Positions 46,464 to 60,399 of a stretch of 64,000 nt of DNA are shown here, piece by piece. Each line of letters opens with the position of its first letter. The stretch's first letter is position 1. The notes below the pieces were generated by a model. It was not told the origin of the DNA and made no database searches. It was given only the letters and a program-made list of their open reading frames with translations. Location of the stretch: NCBI GenBank assembly GCA_001939145.1, contig LSRX01001168.1:1-64000 (forward strand), given 5' to 3'. The position numbers and the translations under genes were made by a program. The stretch is from Symbiodinium microadriaticum (taxonomy: Eukaryota; Sar; Dinophyceae; Suessiales; Symbiodiniaceae).

Positions 46464-49400
46464 ATGGAAGCAAACAGTGTGTTTTGCTGGCTGGTAGCTA
46501 TATATATATATATATGAATAGCGAGGCGTGATCTAGATGGAAGCAAGTATATATATATATATATTCCTGTGGCAGGCATCTACACTCAAGCTGTTATATA
46601 TATATATATATATCTGTCTGCAAGCCTGCCAATGCTTTCACAGATTATATATATATATATATTGCCCAGTGCCGACCGCCCACATGAGGATCAGTATATA
46701 TATATATATATCGCACTCGAGCAACTCGCCTTGCATGTAGTTGTATATATATATATATATCCTTTGTTCATCGAAGAGGTTTCTTCAATTTTTATATATA
46801 TATATATATAATGTCGGGATTTTTGGGCGTTGACGAAGTACTATATATATATATATATGCATTGCCAGGCTTCAAGCTCAAACGTACTTCTATATATATA
46901 TATATATCATGCCAGGGTTCAGAGCAAAGGGGCCACTGCTATATATATATATATATATGAGCTGAGCGAAGCCACGCATGAGCATTTGTATATATATATA
47001 TATATCCTTTTGCAAGGTCAGGCCACCACGAGGCTGTTATATATATATATATATCCGCATGCTCTGCTTCTTGCTGCTGGCCGATGTATATATATATATA
47101 TATCTGTGGTTCTCAAGGGCCGCACTCGAAGTTTTTATATATATATATATATGTTGAAAGCACTGCCTCTTCCAGCTGTGTCGCTATATATATATATATA
47201 TGATGGCAACTCTGCCCCATCCATGTTTGATCCTATATATATATATATATTCACCAGGTCTCTTCGCAAGCTTCTCTCCAGATATATATATATATATATG
47301 GAAGATCTTGCAGCTGCAAGGCAAGATATTGTATATATATATATATATAGGGCGAAGCTCTATGTAGAGGAGGCTCTGATTATATATATATATATATGCC
47401 TTCAAACCTTGGTTGAGGCCGTGCTTGTTTATATATATATATATATCCAGGGCTCGCTGAAGCCTGTGCTTCAGTTGGTATATATATATATATATCGCAG
47501 TGAGCAGGTCTGCAGGTATTTCCTGAGTATATATATATATATATATGCTCTTCCCAAGAAGAGTTTCTTGAACAAGCATCGTCTCACAGTGCTCATGGCC
47601 TTTATGCAAGCACAAGCTCAGGAGCTATATATATATATATATGGGTGCCGGCAAGACTGCATTGTGCGATGGTCTATATATATATATATATCCCAGAAAG
47701 GATATGAGTGGGTCATGCAGGGCTATATATATATATATATCAAGGACCTGCCAGAGGCACTGCAGAAGTCCGTATATATATATATATATTCTTTTGATTC
47801 ACAGACAACAGACGCCTGTCGTATATATATATATATATGCTTGATGATGCGTCCCTGCTTGCCTGCTGCTTATATATATATATATATCAGTGTGGCACAC
47901 AAGATTTGTGCAGCAGCACTATATATATATATATATTGCAATTCATGGACACAGGTTGCACATGTCATGAACAGCACTTTTACAAGAACAGGCGACCTTG
48001 GAGCAGAGTCACATGTCTATATATATATATATATCCTCACAGATCTGCTGGGTGACTGGCTGCTACTATATATATATATATATTCCGAGCCTCGTGGAGA
48101 GAAAGAGTTTTCTTTTATATATATATATATATCAGATTCTTGTCAGCAGGAACAGCCGGGGTTTTATATATATATATATATTGATGCAGTTCCGGAGCCA
48201 CGAGATGAGCAGCTATATATATATATATATGCTGCAAGCAGCAACCCCCAAAATCGTTTGACCTTGGATTTCAGAGATCAAATTTACTGCGCAGGCTTGC
48301 TGCATATCGCATATATATATATATATATCATGCACAATGCATTGGAACATTGGCCAGTGTTATATATATATATATATCATGTCTGCCGGCTCCTCTCACA
48401 GAAGTTTTCTATATATATATATATATAAACATGTTTTTCAGAGCTTCCTTGGTCAGCTTATATATATATATATATGAGTTTCAACTCGAATGTTTATGGC
48501 GGTCGTTGGAACACAGTCATGATAGCCTTGACAGACTTGTTCCCTCTCCTGCATGTTATATATATATATATATGCAGTGCCAAGTTTGGCATGAAGCAAG
48601 AAGATTATATATATATATATATAGACACAGGCGCTGGCAGCTCCAGGGTGCTATTATATATATATATATATGAGGCTTTAACTTCCCACATGTTTGCTGC
48701 TTATATATATATATATATATAGCTCGCTGATTGCATGCTGCACTTGAGCCACTGGGCAGAAAGCTGCCCATGCCAGCAGCATCATTCCCAGGCAGAAGCT
48801 GTATATATATATATATATTCCTGCCGTGCCCCAGAGCTTGCTTGTGGAGCTATATATATATATATATAAAGAAGCTTGGACCGCGCGCACGCGGAGTTGT
48901 ATATATATATATATATGAGTGTGCTTTCAGAGGCAGATCTCCAAGTTGTATATATATATATATATGCTGCTCGCAAGCACGTGCAGCTGCTCTGTGATAT
49001 ATATATATATATATGGCAGCAACATCCATATGTGCTGTTTGGGATTGCCCACCATGATCCCCAGGAGAGAATCAAGGCAGCCAAGAGGAGCCTCATATAT
49101 ATATATATATATGCAGCAGAAGCTGATGGGGACCATGCACTTGTTATATATATATATATATACGAGTGCTGCAGCAAGGACATATCTTCTTGCTATATAT
49201 ATATATATATGCTGGCCCAGGGTGAGACTGAGTGGGAGAAGCTATATATATATATATATGTCGCAGGCAAGTGCAAGTTTGTTCCTGTGGCTATATATAT
49301 ATATATATGTCTCCGTGCTAGCACGAAGCGTTCTGTCAGGTATATATATATATATATCCCCGCACACGTAGCTTTTGAATTTATGCTTCTATATATATAT

Positions 49401-52171
49401 ATATATCTTGAAGAGGTGCCTCAGAGGCTGGGTATGCTTATATATATATATATATCCACCAGCCATCTGCTCAGGCTTTGCCGAGCATATATATATATAT
49501 ATATCCCACAGATTCAGGAGCTTTGTCAGCTCAACCTATATATATATATATATTTGCCGCACAAGCTGCGGCCCAAGGTCGTGGATATATATATATATAT
49601 ATATGCCGCGTCTCATTTCCGCAAGCTTCCCGCGTATATATATATATATATCCAGAAAGCAATGCATCCAGAACTCCCTGCAGTATATATATATATATAT
49701 CTCACAGATGCTTGGGAGAGAATGTGGTCTAATATATATATATATATATTCAAGACCTCTGTTGCTGAGCTTCAGGGCAATTATATATATATATATATAA
49801 GTCGTGTAGTGTACTCCATGTCCGGCTGCTTATATATATATATATATTCAAGCTTCACAAACCCGAAGCCAGAGCTGCCATCCATAGAAGATGGTTCGGA
49901 GGCTCAGTTTCTCTGCCATGGTCTGCAGTATATATATATATATATTTTGCCACATCATGCTGCTGGGAATGTCCAGATATATATATATATATATAGCAGA
50001 GTGAGAGATTGCCTCTTTTTCCGTGTTATATATATATATATATGCCGTGCTGTTGTTGTGTCTGGTGTGCCCAGGATGCACGGGGAGGGGAACCTGTTGG
50101 TGGAAGAGCTGCCTGTCATGAGTTACTCCACGTGCAGAGAGACAGCTTCCGTCAGCGTGGAGGGAGAGGATGGCGTGGCCTCTGTGTATGTGCTTGCAGC
50201 CATAACCTCCTCCCCTAAGGACTATATATATATATATATGTGGGCTGTGTCTGACAGGATACAGTATGAGCTATATATATATATATATGAAAGACTTTCT
50301 GTCTCAGAAAAAGATGCACTTATATATATATATATATACATGGTGTCCCAACAAGCCTTTGATTTCACATATATATATATATATATCCGCATCGAACAGA
50401 CCGCAGATGGTTTCGCTTCAGAACATAATCCCGCATTGCGGGCAGCTAGGCTCATGTCGGCCTATGGTATATATATATATATATGTCGGCAAGAGGAATG
50501 CAGCCAATGGCAGCTGTATATATATATATATATTTGCTTGAGTCTTTGCTTTGCCCTCCACAGCCTATATATATATATATATGTCCCTGAAGAGGAGACC
50601 TTGACAATTGAAAGTATATATATATATATATCTGTCTTGATTTTGCTGCTGTTGCAGAAGCAAGGGTTTGAATTTAGATACCATGAAAAAGGGAAGAAGC
50701 CGCGTGTGCCACTATATATATATATATATTCCAGCTCTACCAAAATTTGTTGGCTGCACTATATATATATATATATATGCCACGAGTACCTTGTCGCATT
50801 GTGTACGGCTTATATATATATATATATAGTGCCACATTTCCAATCCCGCAACTTCTATGTATATATATATATATATAAAGACAGTGCAAGACAGCAACCA
50901 CGGCGAGGGCGGCGTCCTCGTGAAAAACAAGGAAGCTTCCAGTTCCAGACACTCTATTATATATATATATATATTGCTGTGGCACTTGCAAGTCGGAAGC
51001 GACCGGTATATATATATATATATGGGGCAGGGAGACAGGCGAAGTCAGCTCGTGGTATATATATATATATATGAGAGGGCGCGAACATCGGCCCTGTGTC
51101 TGCTTATATATATATATATATGGTGAGCCATGCCGAGAATGACGACGACCAGGTATATATATATATATATGTCTCAGACCTAGACAGCTGCGAGGGCGAG
51201 GACTTAGAGGTTCTGCTGACCGATGATGCCGTGGATCCCATGCAGAGCAAGTATATATATATATATATGCAGGAGGCAGCTCCTCATCGGAATCTTCTTC
51301 TATATATATATATATATCCTCCAGCAGTTCCCCTGGGATCCCTAGAGGTTATATATATATATATATAGCCCCAAGCGTAGGAGCTGAAGAGGCGGCCGTA
51401 TATATATATATATATCATTCCCGTGCCTTGAAGGAGAGCACCTTCTTTATATATATATATATATTCGCTGCTGTCATGCAGGATGGAGTTGTTGTGGGCA
51501 TGGAAGCGAGTTGCCGGCATCAAGACCACCAGAATGACAAGCCCATATATATATATATATATACTCTGCGCTTTGCAAGGCATGGCGGCCGAGAGGAAAC
51601 ACAGAGAAAACTGATGTGGTGGCTGCTGCAAGCTGGCCAGTACTATATATATATATATATTGTGAACCAGTGCCCTTACATGCCGACAGCCTTATATATA
51701 TATATATATCCTTCGATTGCCGAGATGGAGCTCATGAGTCTTATATATATATATATATGACTGGCAGAGGCGACCATGTCGCCAGCCATGTATATATATA
51801 TATATATCGAGGATCCGAGACTTGACCTTACTTCAACGTTATATATATATATATATCGAGTGCCGGAGTTGCACTTGCGCAGCATTTCTATATATATATA
51901 TATATCTCTGGCTGTGTTTCAATTGAGAGAATACTCGTATATATATATATATATCCATACCCTACTCCATGCATTCCGTAGCGTGTTATATATATATATA
52001 TATGTCGGCCCAGGCAACCTGCTTCACGGCTTCACACCAGACAGATGTTCGGCAGGCTCACATCCCCCTGCGGTAGCCAGGGTCTATATATATATATATA
52101 TAGATCTGGGCCGACACACGATCTGTTCCCACATATATATATATATATATGTTGAGAATTTAGTGGGCTAG
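46464..52171 (+). CDS. Very long protein of unknown function, masked
   Basis: Starts at ATG 46464 (MEANSVFCWLV), preceded in frame by a native TAG at 46455. One frame runs to 51366. Apparent stops at 46515, 46809, 48426, 48720, 51072 and 51366 all consist of the last T of a tract plus native AA, AG or GA, so they are not real. After 51366 the same frame meets a native TAG; coding-like sequence continues in another frame (APSVGAEEAAV, DGVVVGMEASC, RLDLTSTL, VGPGNLLHG) to a native TAG at 52169-52171. Total about 1,900 codons. Other pieces: NVYGGRWNTVMIALTDLFPL (about 48.5 kb), SVLSEADLQV, FGIAHHDPQERIKAAKRSL (49.0 kb), CKFVPVA, PELPSIEDGSEAQFLCHGL, VLILLLLQKQGFEFRYHEKG, and an acidic part SDLDSCEGEDLEVLL. 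I recognise no domain. A GAGKT string near 47644 is in the wrong frame and is not a Walker motif. The frame change may be an indel or a short intron hidden under a tract. Confidence 0.5.
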
Positions 52172-55100
52172 CGGTGAGGTCCTATATATATATATATATG
52201 GTTTGGGGAAGACTTCTAGGACTTCTAGTAGTATATATATATATATATAGACCCACACTACATAGGACGACTCGTTAGGCTATATATATATATATATCCC
52301 TGGATATCCTAGCTTCCTAACTCCTTAGTTATATATATATATATATCTTACTGCATAGAACACAGATAGTTTAGAGAGTATATATATATATATATTGAAA
52401 TTCAAGTCCCCGAAGCCCTGCATGTTTTATATATATATATATATGTTTGTACATACCACAAGAGGCCCCAGTAACCTATATATATATATATATGCTAAGC
52501 TACGTGACTAATTTGACTTCAGACCTAAACCTAAACCTAGACAGAGACCTCAACTTCAACCGCAGGGCTTTGAATATATATATATATATATCCCTGCCAA
52601 CAAAGCACAGCCTGTTTTTCCTGTATATATATATATATATGGGATGATTAGATGATTAGATGATTAGGGTGCTATATATATATATATATGACCCCAATCC
52701 TGCATGGAAGGCACTGCCCAATATATATATATATATATAGAATAAAACGCTTCTTTCTTTGTCTCGGGGCTATATATATATATATATGATCTTGCAACAC
52801 AGGGTTTCTAGATTCTAGATATATATATATATATATAACTCTAAACTTCTAGAATGTAGAATCATCTCTATATATATATATATATAGACCTCGAGAGTTT
52901 TGAAGGGTTGCAACAAATATATATATATATATATGGCTCTTCGCTGGCGCGAGATGCTCTTCGGCACAGACTGACAAGATCTGAGGACCGATGGCTCGGC
53001 AGACACACAGGAAGGTATATATATATATATATCACAAGTTGCAGGAGTTCGCTGTTTGACAGGGTATATATATATATATATAACACTTTGTTCTCCTGAC
53101 CTATGACGACCTGTATATATATATATATATCTAGCTACAAACCATAAAGCCTGAACTTCTCCTATATATATATATATATCTCGACACCCATCGCCCCTGC
53201 AAGCCCAATAATATATATATATATATATGATCCACAAACTCCGGCAACCCTAACCGCTCATATATATATATATATATAGGACGGATTTCGGAAATCTGCG
53301 GCAAGGCGCCGCCCTGTCTGTGATTCCAAGACCGAAGCCCGGTCCCTTTTCGGGGTTCATCTTTCTCATGTTTCAGAACAGTGGCTAGTTTTGTTTAGTG
53401 AAGTTTAGTGAATTGTCTGGGGTCGCCGAGTAGAGGAAGGCTTCAGGTTTCAGGGTTATATATATATATATATATCGTGGCGTAGTTCAATTTAAATTTA
53501 AATTGTATATATATATATATATCTTCAGGCTCAAGGCGGTTGGTGCGGGAATCTTATATATATATATATATCACGTAGGTGCAGTGTAGTCAGGAAACTG
53601 ATATTTAGATGCAAAAGTCGCACTCAGACTAATCCGAATCTGACAAAGACTTTATATATATATATATATCGTCCTGCCATCGCCCCATCCCTCCCTAGGT
53701 CTATATATATATATATATTAAGCAGCAACACCCTAACACACTTGAAAGGTTATATATATATATATATCCTGGCGCTAAGCCTTCGGGCTGAAGGCTTGTT
53801 ATATATATATATATATCTTAGGCAATTAGGCTTTGGGCGTGAGATTTCTATATATATATATATATGAAAAAGGTCTTGCCTTTGGAGTCTAGGTTTGTAT
53901 ATATATATATATATGAAGAGCCTTAAGGTTTCGGGGATATTTCAGGTATATATATATATATATGGTCTGCCTGCACAGACAGCAAGAGCCAATCCTATAT
54001 ATATATATATATACCTACTTTCTCCTGGGAGACATCAACAATTGTATATATATATATATATAAACTGGGGGCCGCTGGGGTTTCAAAGAATGCTATATAT
54101 ATATATATATGCATAATATTTTGGCGGCTTTGAAAAGCAAGCTATATATATATATATATTGGAAACATATCACTCAGGTCATGAAAGAGTATATATATAT
54201 ATATATATAAAACAATTTTGAATCTTCCTTCTCAGCTGATTATATATATATATATATTAGACCTGCATGACATACTCCTGGGAACCGCATATATATATAT
54301 ATATATGAAGCTAGATTGAACAGCGAAACAATTCTTTCTATATATATATATATATGTGCTGCTCTAGGACCCAAAGGTCACAGAGCATATATATATATAT
54401 ATATCGTTGGGGGAGCTCCCACATAGGGAGGGTTTCTATATATATATATATATAGTGCCATGTAGGATTTTGTGTCATGACTTTGCTTGGGTTTCAGACA
54501 GGGTTTTGAAGACCCGGTAGACAACAAGCTCCGATATATATATATATATATTAAAACCATCTACCCTCAAAGACCGAAGTGGCTATATATATATATATAT
54601 TACCTAAAGATCCCAAACCACGACAAGCATGCTATATATATATATATATGGCTTAGTTGTACTACCACATCTTTGCTGTGATATATATATATATATATCC
54701 TTGTGAAGCCCACAACTAGGCCTCATTGGGTATATATATATATATATTGCGGTGATGCTGTTCGAAGTTCAAAGTTCAATATATATATATATATATGCTT
54801 CACTTCTAAGTTCTATGATCAGCCTTTATATATATATATATATATAACTCCAAGGTGTTGGGTTTGGAAAGGGCTCGCATGGGTCTGTATAGGTTCAGGG
54901 GGTTTTGTCTTGGGGGTCTTAGCTCTTATATATATATATATATTAGGGCTGTCGATCAGAAACACCAGAACCACGTATATATATATATATATAGCATGCC
55001 TAGGGCCTATTACCAACGCTGTCACTGTGTCCGTAGGACTCGATTCTAACATTCTAGTTCTAGATTCTAGAGCTATATATATATATATATTAAATCGGGA

Positions 55101-57589
55101 CCATACCCCATCGCCTCAGGCATATATATATATATATATCTAGATTCCGAACCTGAACCGGGGGAGGGGGCTATATATATATATATATTCAACTTCTGAA
55201 TCATAATTCATAATTGCGTCTATATATATATATATATACTCATAATTCTCCCGGCTGAAACATCTGGGCTATATATATATATATATCTGTGCAGCTGCAT
55301 GCTCAGTTTCTGGACTCATATATATATATATATATTGAAGCATAGGTTGTTAGTTCTGATTGGGGATTATATATATATATATATGATTCTTAGATAGTTT
55401 TCAACTCAATAGGAGTTATATATATATATATATTATATGGGTTTGGGGGATAGGGTTGAGGGTTTTATATATATATATATATGTTGAGGCTTTAATTTTA
55501 GGGTTTGTGGTTTTTATATATATATATATATTTTACTTTTGTGAAAGCGCAATACGGGTTGTGTATATATATATATATATGATTTAAGTTTGGTTCTGCG
55601 CCGGGCAAGGATTATATATATATATATATAGACTCAGACCTGCCAAGCAAGTCGGCCTAAATATATATATATATATATCCTAGAGGTCGTATGGGTTTGG
55701 GACAAAGTTTCGGACCCTGAGGGAGGAATCTTCCGAAGCCCCAGGCCCCGAGACCCCAATATATATATATATATATCCAGAACAGCCGACCAAATCCTAT
55801 TAGATTGATATATATATATATATATAAGTTAATGGCGTGTAATGAATCTACCAGGGCTATATATATATATATATGGTTCCATGCCCAGGAGTCCAAAGCT
55901 TAGAGGTATATATATATATATATTCTAACTATAAAGCCCTGTGGTCTCTAGTGTTTATATATATATATATATAACGGCAAGATGAGAAACCGTCAAAACA
56001 GAGGTATATATATATATATATACTTCTAGCACATCCTCTCAGGTTGTACAATGTATATATATATATATATAATTTCATCCAATGCAATGCACAGCAAGGC
56101 AATATATATATATATATATTAATAACCTAATAATCTACAGACGCCTGACACAACTCCAACAGAACCAGTTCATGATGCTGCTAGTGCTGCTGATGATGAT
56201 TATATATATATATATATATATCATTATGAATCACAAGGAGGTGATGATGTATATATATATATATATTGGTATTCTTCATGAAAACCAATCTTGCTTCTTA
56301 TATATATATATATATACAGAAGGATGATGCTCAGGACAGGGGTCCCTTATATATATATATATATGTGAACTTGGGACTTTGTGTGCACGGGACCCTCTGC
56401 TACCCTGCGGCGCCCCGCGGCACCCTGGGGCACCCCGCGGCACCAAATGCCAAAAATCAGGCCGTTCACCCCTATTTTGGGCTTTTCGAGGCTGTATATA
56501 TATATATATATCCACTCGAGGCCTTTGGTGGCTCTTGGTGGCCTATATATATATATATATGCTCCTCGATGCTGCTCGATGCTGCTCGATGCTATATATA
56601 TATATATATTGCTGCTCGATTCTGCTCGAAGCTGCTCGAATTATATATATATATATATACCCTTGCTCGAATGCCAATCTCTCTCTCTCGTATATATATA
56701 TATATATCGCTCGAGGCCCCTCGATGCTGCTCGATGCTGTATATATATATATATATCTCGAAGCTGCTCGATTCTAGTTTGGGCTGTTTATATATATATA
56801 TATATCCGGGCTGGGAATCTGGTGTTTTTTTTGTTTGTATATATATATATATATCCATTCAGGCTCGAAAACCCGTTTTCCTGGCCTATATATATATATA
56901 TATCCCGGCTGCCCACCTGGGTCCTTTGCTGTGGCTATATATATATATATATGTCGTCCGTTGTAGAGAATCATGGATATGCAGCTGTATGTCTCTAGAT
57001 ACACCAGCAAGCTGTGGCAGCTAAGTCCTGCGCTATATATATATATATATTCTTTCATTGGGGTTGAAGGTCTCCGTCAGTATATATATATATATATATT
57101 CCAATGTGCGCAGGACATGCTGCGATGATCCTATATATATATATATATTTTCGAGAGCAGTGTGCCCACAGAAAAGATAATATATATATATATATATTGA
57201 GAGCTTTGCTTTTGGCCTTGTCGGATGCTTATATATATATATATATACACACAAGTCTGTGTCAATGTCATGCAACATTATATATATATATATATTGCTC
57301 TGCGGGACTCGATGTCTGAAGTCTGAATATATATATATATATATGGTGGTGGTTCTTCTTTCTTCCTGGAAACTGATATATATATATATATATGGGTCCA
57401 GGATGTGGGTCGAGGTTTTAAAGTGTATATATATATATATATGACTTGTAGTTCCCATAAAGTTAGAGGGTTTATATATATATATATATATGTTTAGAGT
57501 TGAGAGTTGAGAGTTTAGAATTTTATATATATATATATATAGAACATAGGCCTCTCTGACTCCTCTTGTCCTTGTTGCGGACAGCTGCA
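52172..57589. other. Masked intergenic or intronic stretch
   Basis: No gene was recognised. Pieces are low-complexity (GATTAGATGATTAGATGATT near 52645; TTCTAGATTCTAGAT near 52806; AATTTAAATTTAAATTG near 53488; GCTGCTCGATGCTGCTCGAT near 56570). The unmasked run at 53278-53456 has no obvious coding frame. The end of the stretch (57550-57585) is pyrimidine-rich and closes with GCGGACAG, which could be a 3' splice site for the following gene. Confidence 0.45.
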
Positions 57590-59272
57590 ATGACATCTCC
57601 TATGTCCAGCATGGAAGGAAGTATATATATATATATATCTGATTGGCCAGCTACAGTTGCATCTGGCATTTATATATATATATATATGCGGTATCGGCTG
57701 GAGCGTGCAGTGTCCCATGTATATATATATATATATGATTTCAGTGGCAAGCGATGTGCAGAGACTGCTATATATATATATATATCAGGACTGCAAAGGG
57801 CAGGGCTTTCAGTGCCATATATATATATATATATCAGGTCCTCAGACTGCGACCAGAGCTGTTTGGTATATATATATATATATAGATTGCCGCCCACCCA
57901 TGTGTTTGCAGGGGTTATATATATATATATATCGCAACATCGGCGGCAGCTAGAGTCTATGCGTTATATATATATATATATCGATGATGCGAAGTTGCTG
58001 GCTTATGACCGGCTATATATATATATATATGAGAACTTAGAGACATGCTTTGGAGCACACCAATGCTGTGAAAAGCTTAGCTGTCAGGTGCCGGCCATCA
58101 ACGGATGTTTCTATATATATATATATATGAGCTCGAAACCTCATGGTCAGCGAGAGCTTATATATATATATATATATAGCATGTGCACACCATGGAGCTC
58201 TTTTGGAAATATATATATATATATATCCCCACACACAGAGAGCATGCAGATCTTCATGTATATATATATATATATTAGATATGACCTGGTCACTCTAGAG
58301 AACTCCATATATATATATATATATTTGTTTCCTGAACGGATGGGGCCTGATTTCCATATATATATATATATATTTGGTCCTGAAGACTTGGGATGGCCAA
58401 TCAATTATATATATATATATATAACTGCCATCTACTTGCCTACCCACATCTGGGTATATATATATATATATAAGGATGTTGAGAAGGATTTCAAGGAGTT
58501 TTTTATATATATATATATATGCGGGGGAGACATCTTCCTTGGTCACAGCACATATATATATATATATATGAGAATTGATATGGCCAGGAACAGAGGCTAT
58601 GTATATATATATATATATTCATCCAGCGATGACAGGAGCTGCCTGGATAATATATATATATATATATCAACCAAGTTTTTGCCACCTGGCAAAGCCCGGT
58701 ATATATATATATATATGAAGCTCTGGGCTTCGAACACCAAGTCCTGGATATATATATATATATATTTGTCACAGAGCATGGAGCGGAAGCGCATGGGTAT
58801 ATATATATATATATTGCTGACATCCACCATCCTCTATTCTGTGACTTATATATATATATATATAAGCAAGGATTTGGAAGCAGCCCATGGATTCCTATAT
58901 ATATATATATATGCATGGCAGAAGTACCAGGCCTGTCTAGCTTATATATATATATATATATATGCCTTCCCCCCGCATGTGAGAAGATCTATGTATATAT
59001 ATATATATATCTTGAATGTGGCCGCGTGTTGGCATGCCTACATATATATATATATATATCGAAGGGATGAGCCCAAGCTTCGAACTACATGTATATATAT
59101 ATATATATGTGGGAGAAGAGGGGACCAGGATCGTGAGCAGTATATATATATATATATTCCAAAGAGGCAGGCAAGCTTCCAGTTTCAGGACATTGGCACC
59201 ATGTTCAAGCGACAGCGTGCAAGTGAGTTTTGTTTCCATATATATATATATATATGAAGCCTTCGACAGTGA
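57590..59272 (+). CDS. C5 cytosine-specific DNA methyltransferase-like protein, masked
   Basis: From ATG 57590 (MTSPMSSMEGS) one frame is open to about 59270. The stop at 59255 is tract T plus GA; a native TGA follows at 59270. Pieces in order: GLQRAGLSVP, RSSDCDQSCLV, LPPTHVFAGV, CFGAHQCCEKLSCQ (58.05 kb), SSKPHGQREL, MCTPWSSFGN (motif IV-like, with the catalytic Cys candidate), SPHTESMQIFM, RYDLVTLENS (ENV-like motif VI), FPERMGPDFH, FGPEDLGWPIN (the segment that in C5 enzymes precedes RxR), TAIYLPTHIWV, KDVEKDFKEFF and a long C-terminal part. Order and spacing fit a bacterial/phage-like C5 methyltransferase. The S-adenosylmethionine loop is not readable, because it would fall under masked codons or lie upstream. 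Known context: dinoflagellate retrotransposons have captured such enzymes; no RT is visible nearby. The true start may lie in an upstream exon. Confidence 0.5.
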
Positions 59273-60399
59273 GGCTCCAGCCGTCGATATATATATATAT
59301 ATATATATGCTTGCCCTAGGGTAGGAGGTGTTCAGCTATATATATATATATATACTCAGAACTCATAACTCCTTCACCAATCATATATATATATATATAT
59401 ATTGAACCCATTGTCACCCTCAAAATACCATTCTTATATATATATATATATTAAGCCTTAAGCCTTAATCAGCCTTAATCCATTATATATATATATATAT
59501 CTAACTCCATACTTACCGATACTCTAGGCCATTATATATATATATATATACATAGAGACATAGAGTGATGCATAGCCAAACTATATATATATATATATCA
59601 CTGCTGCACTGCTCTAGCAAAGGGCCAGGATATATATATATATATATTTCGACATACAGGGCCGCTTGTATATTCTAGGGTCATGTTCGAACTTCGAATT
59701 TTGACACTTTGAGCCTAGTGATACAACATATATATATATATATATGTGCACCTGTTTTGTGTCCTGTTTTGTGTCTTTATATATATATATATATAAAAAG
59801 AATATAGCCTCGAACTTTTGCAATTCTATATATATATATATATTTGAGTAGCTATCCCTGAGCCCAAGAGTTTCATATATATATATATATATATTAATCA
59901 ATCAAACTTTTCCATAGTCAGACATATATATATATATATATGGTGCCGCACAAAGAAGGTTTTGTTCCGTAGATATATATATATATATATGTTAAGTCAG
60001 GGGTTAGAGGCTTAGAGGCTTATATATATATATATATATCCTAGAGTCCGGTGTCAAGTTCCATGGTTGAATATATATATATATATATTTACTTCTAAGA
60101 AGTTTAAGTCCTCCTCCAAATATATATATATATATATAGAGTCTAAAGTTTGTTGTGCCGAGATTTGAATATATATATATATATATTGTTGAAGTTCGGG
60201 TTTGTCTTAATGATGTGTCCCTGCTTGCGTGCACTGCACTGTAGAGTCAGTCAGGCTGCCTGTGGCATATATATATATATATATCGGTGAAGCCAGTGCA
60301 CACTGTTTGCAGGACTTATATATATATATATATGCTGTGTTCAAGAATCTAGGCTGTCGCCAAGGTATATATATATATATATAACTTTGACTGCCGAGC
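59273..60399. other. Masked intergenic stretch
   Basis: Pieces are simple (AAGCCTTAAGCCTTAATCAG near 59456) or unrecognised. An acidic string EAFDSEAPAVD in a second frame (59255-59290) could be a tail exon of the preceding gene. Otherwise nothing was recognised. Confidence 0.4.

Noticed and set aside
47643..47674. Walker A-like GAGKTA in the large gene
   Set aside because: It lies in a frame that is not open with its neighbours; the coherent frame reads GCRQDCIVRW.
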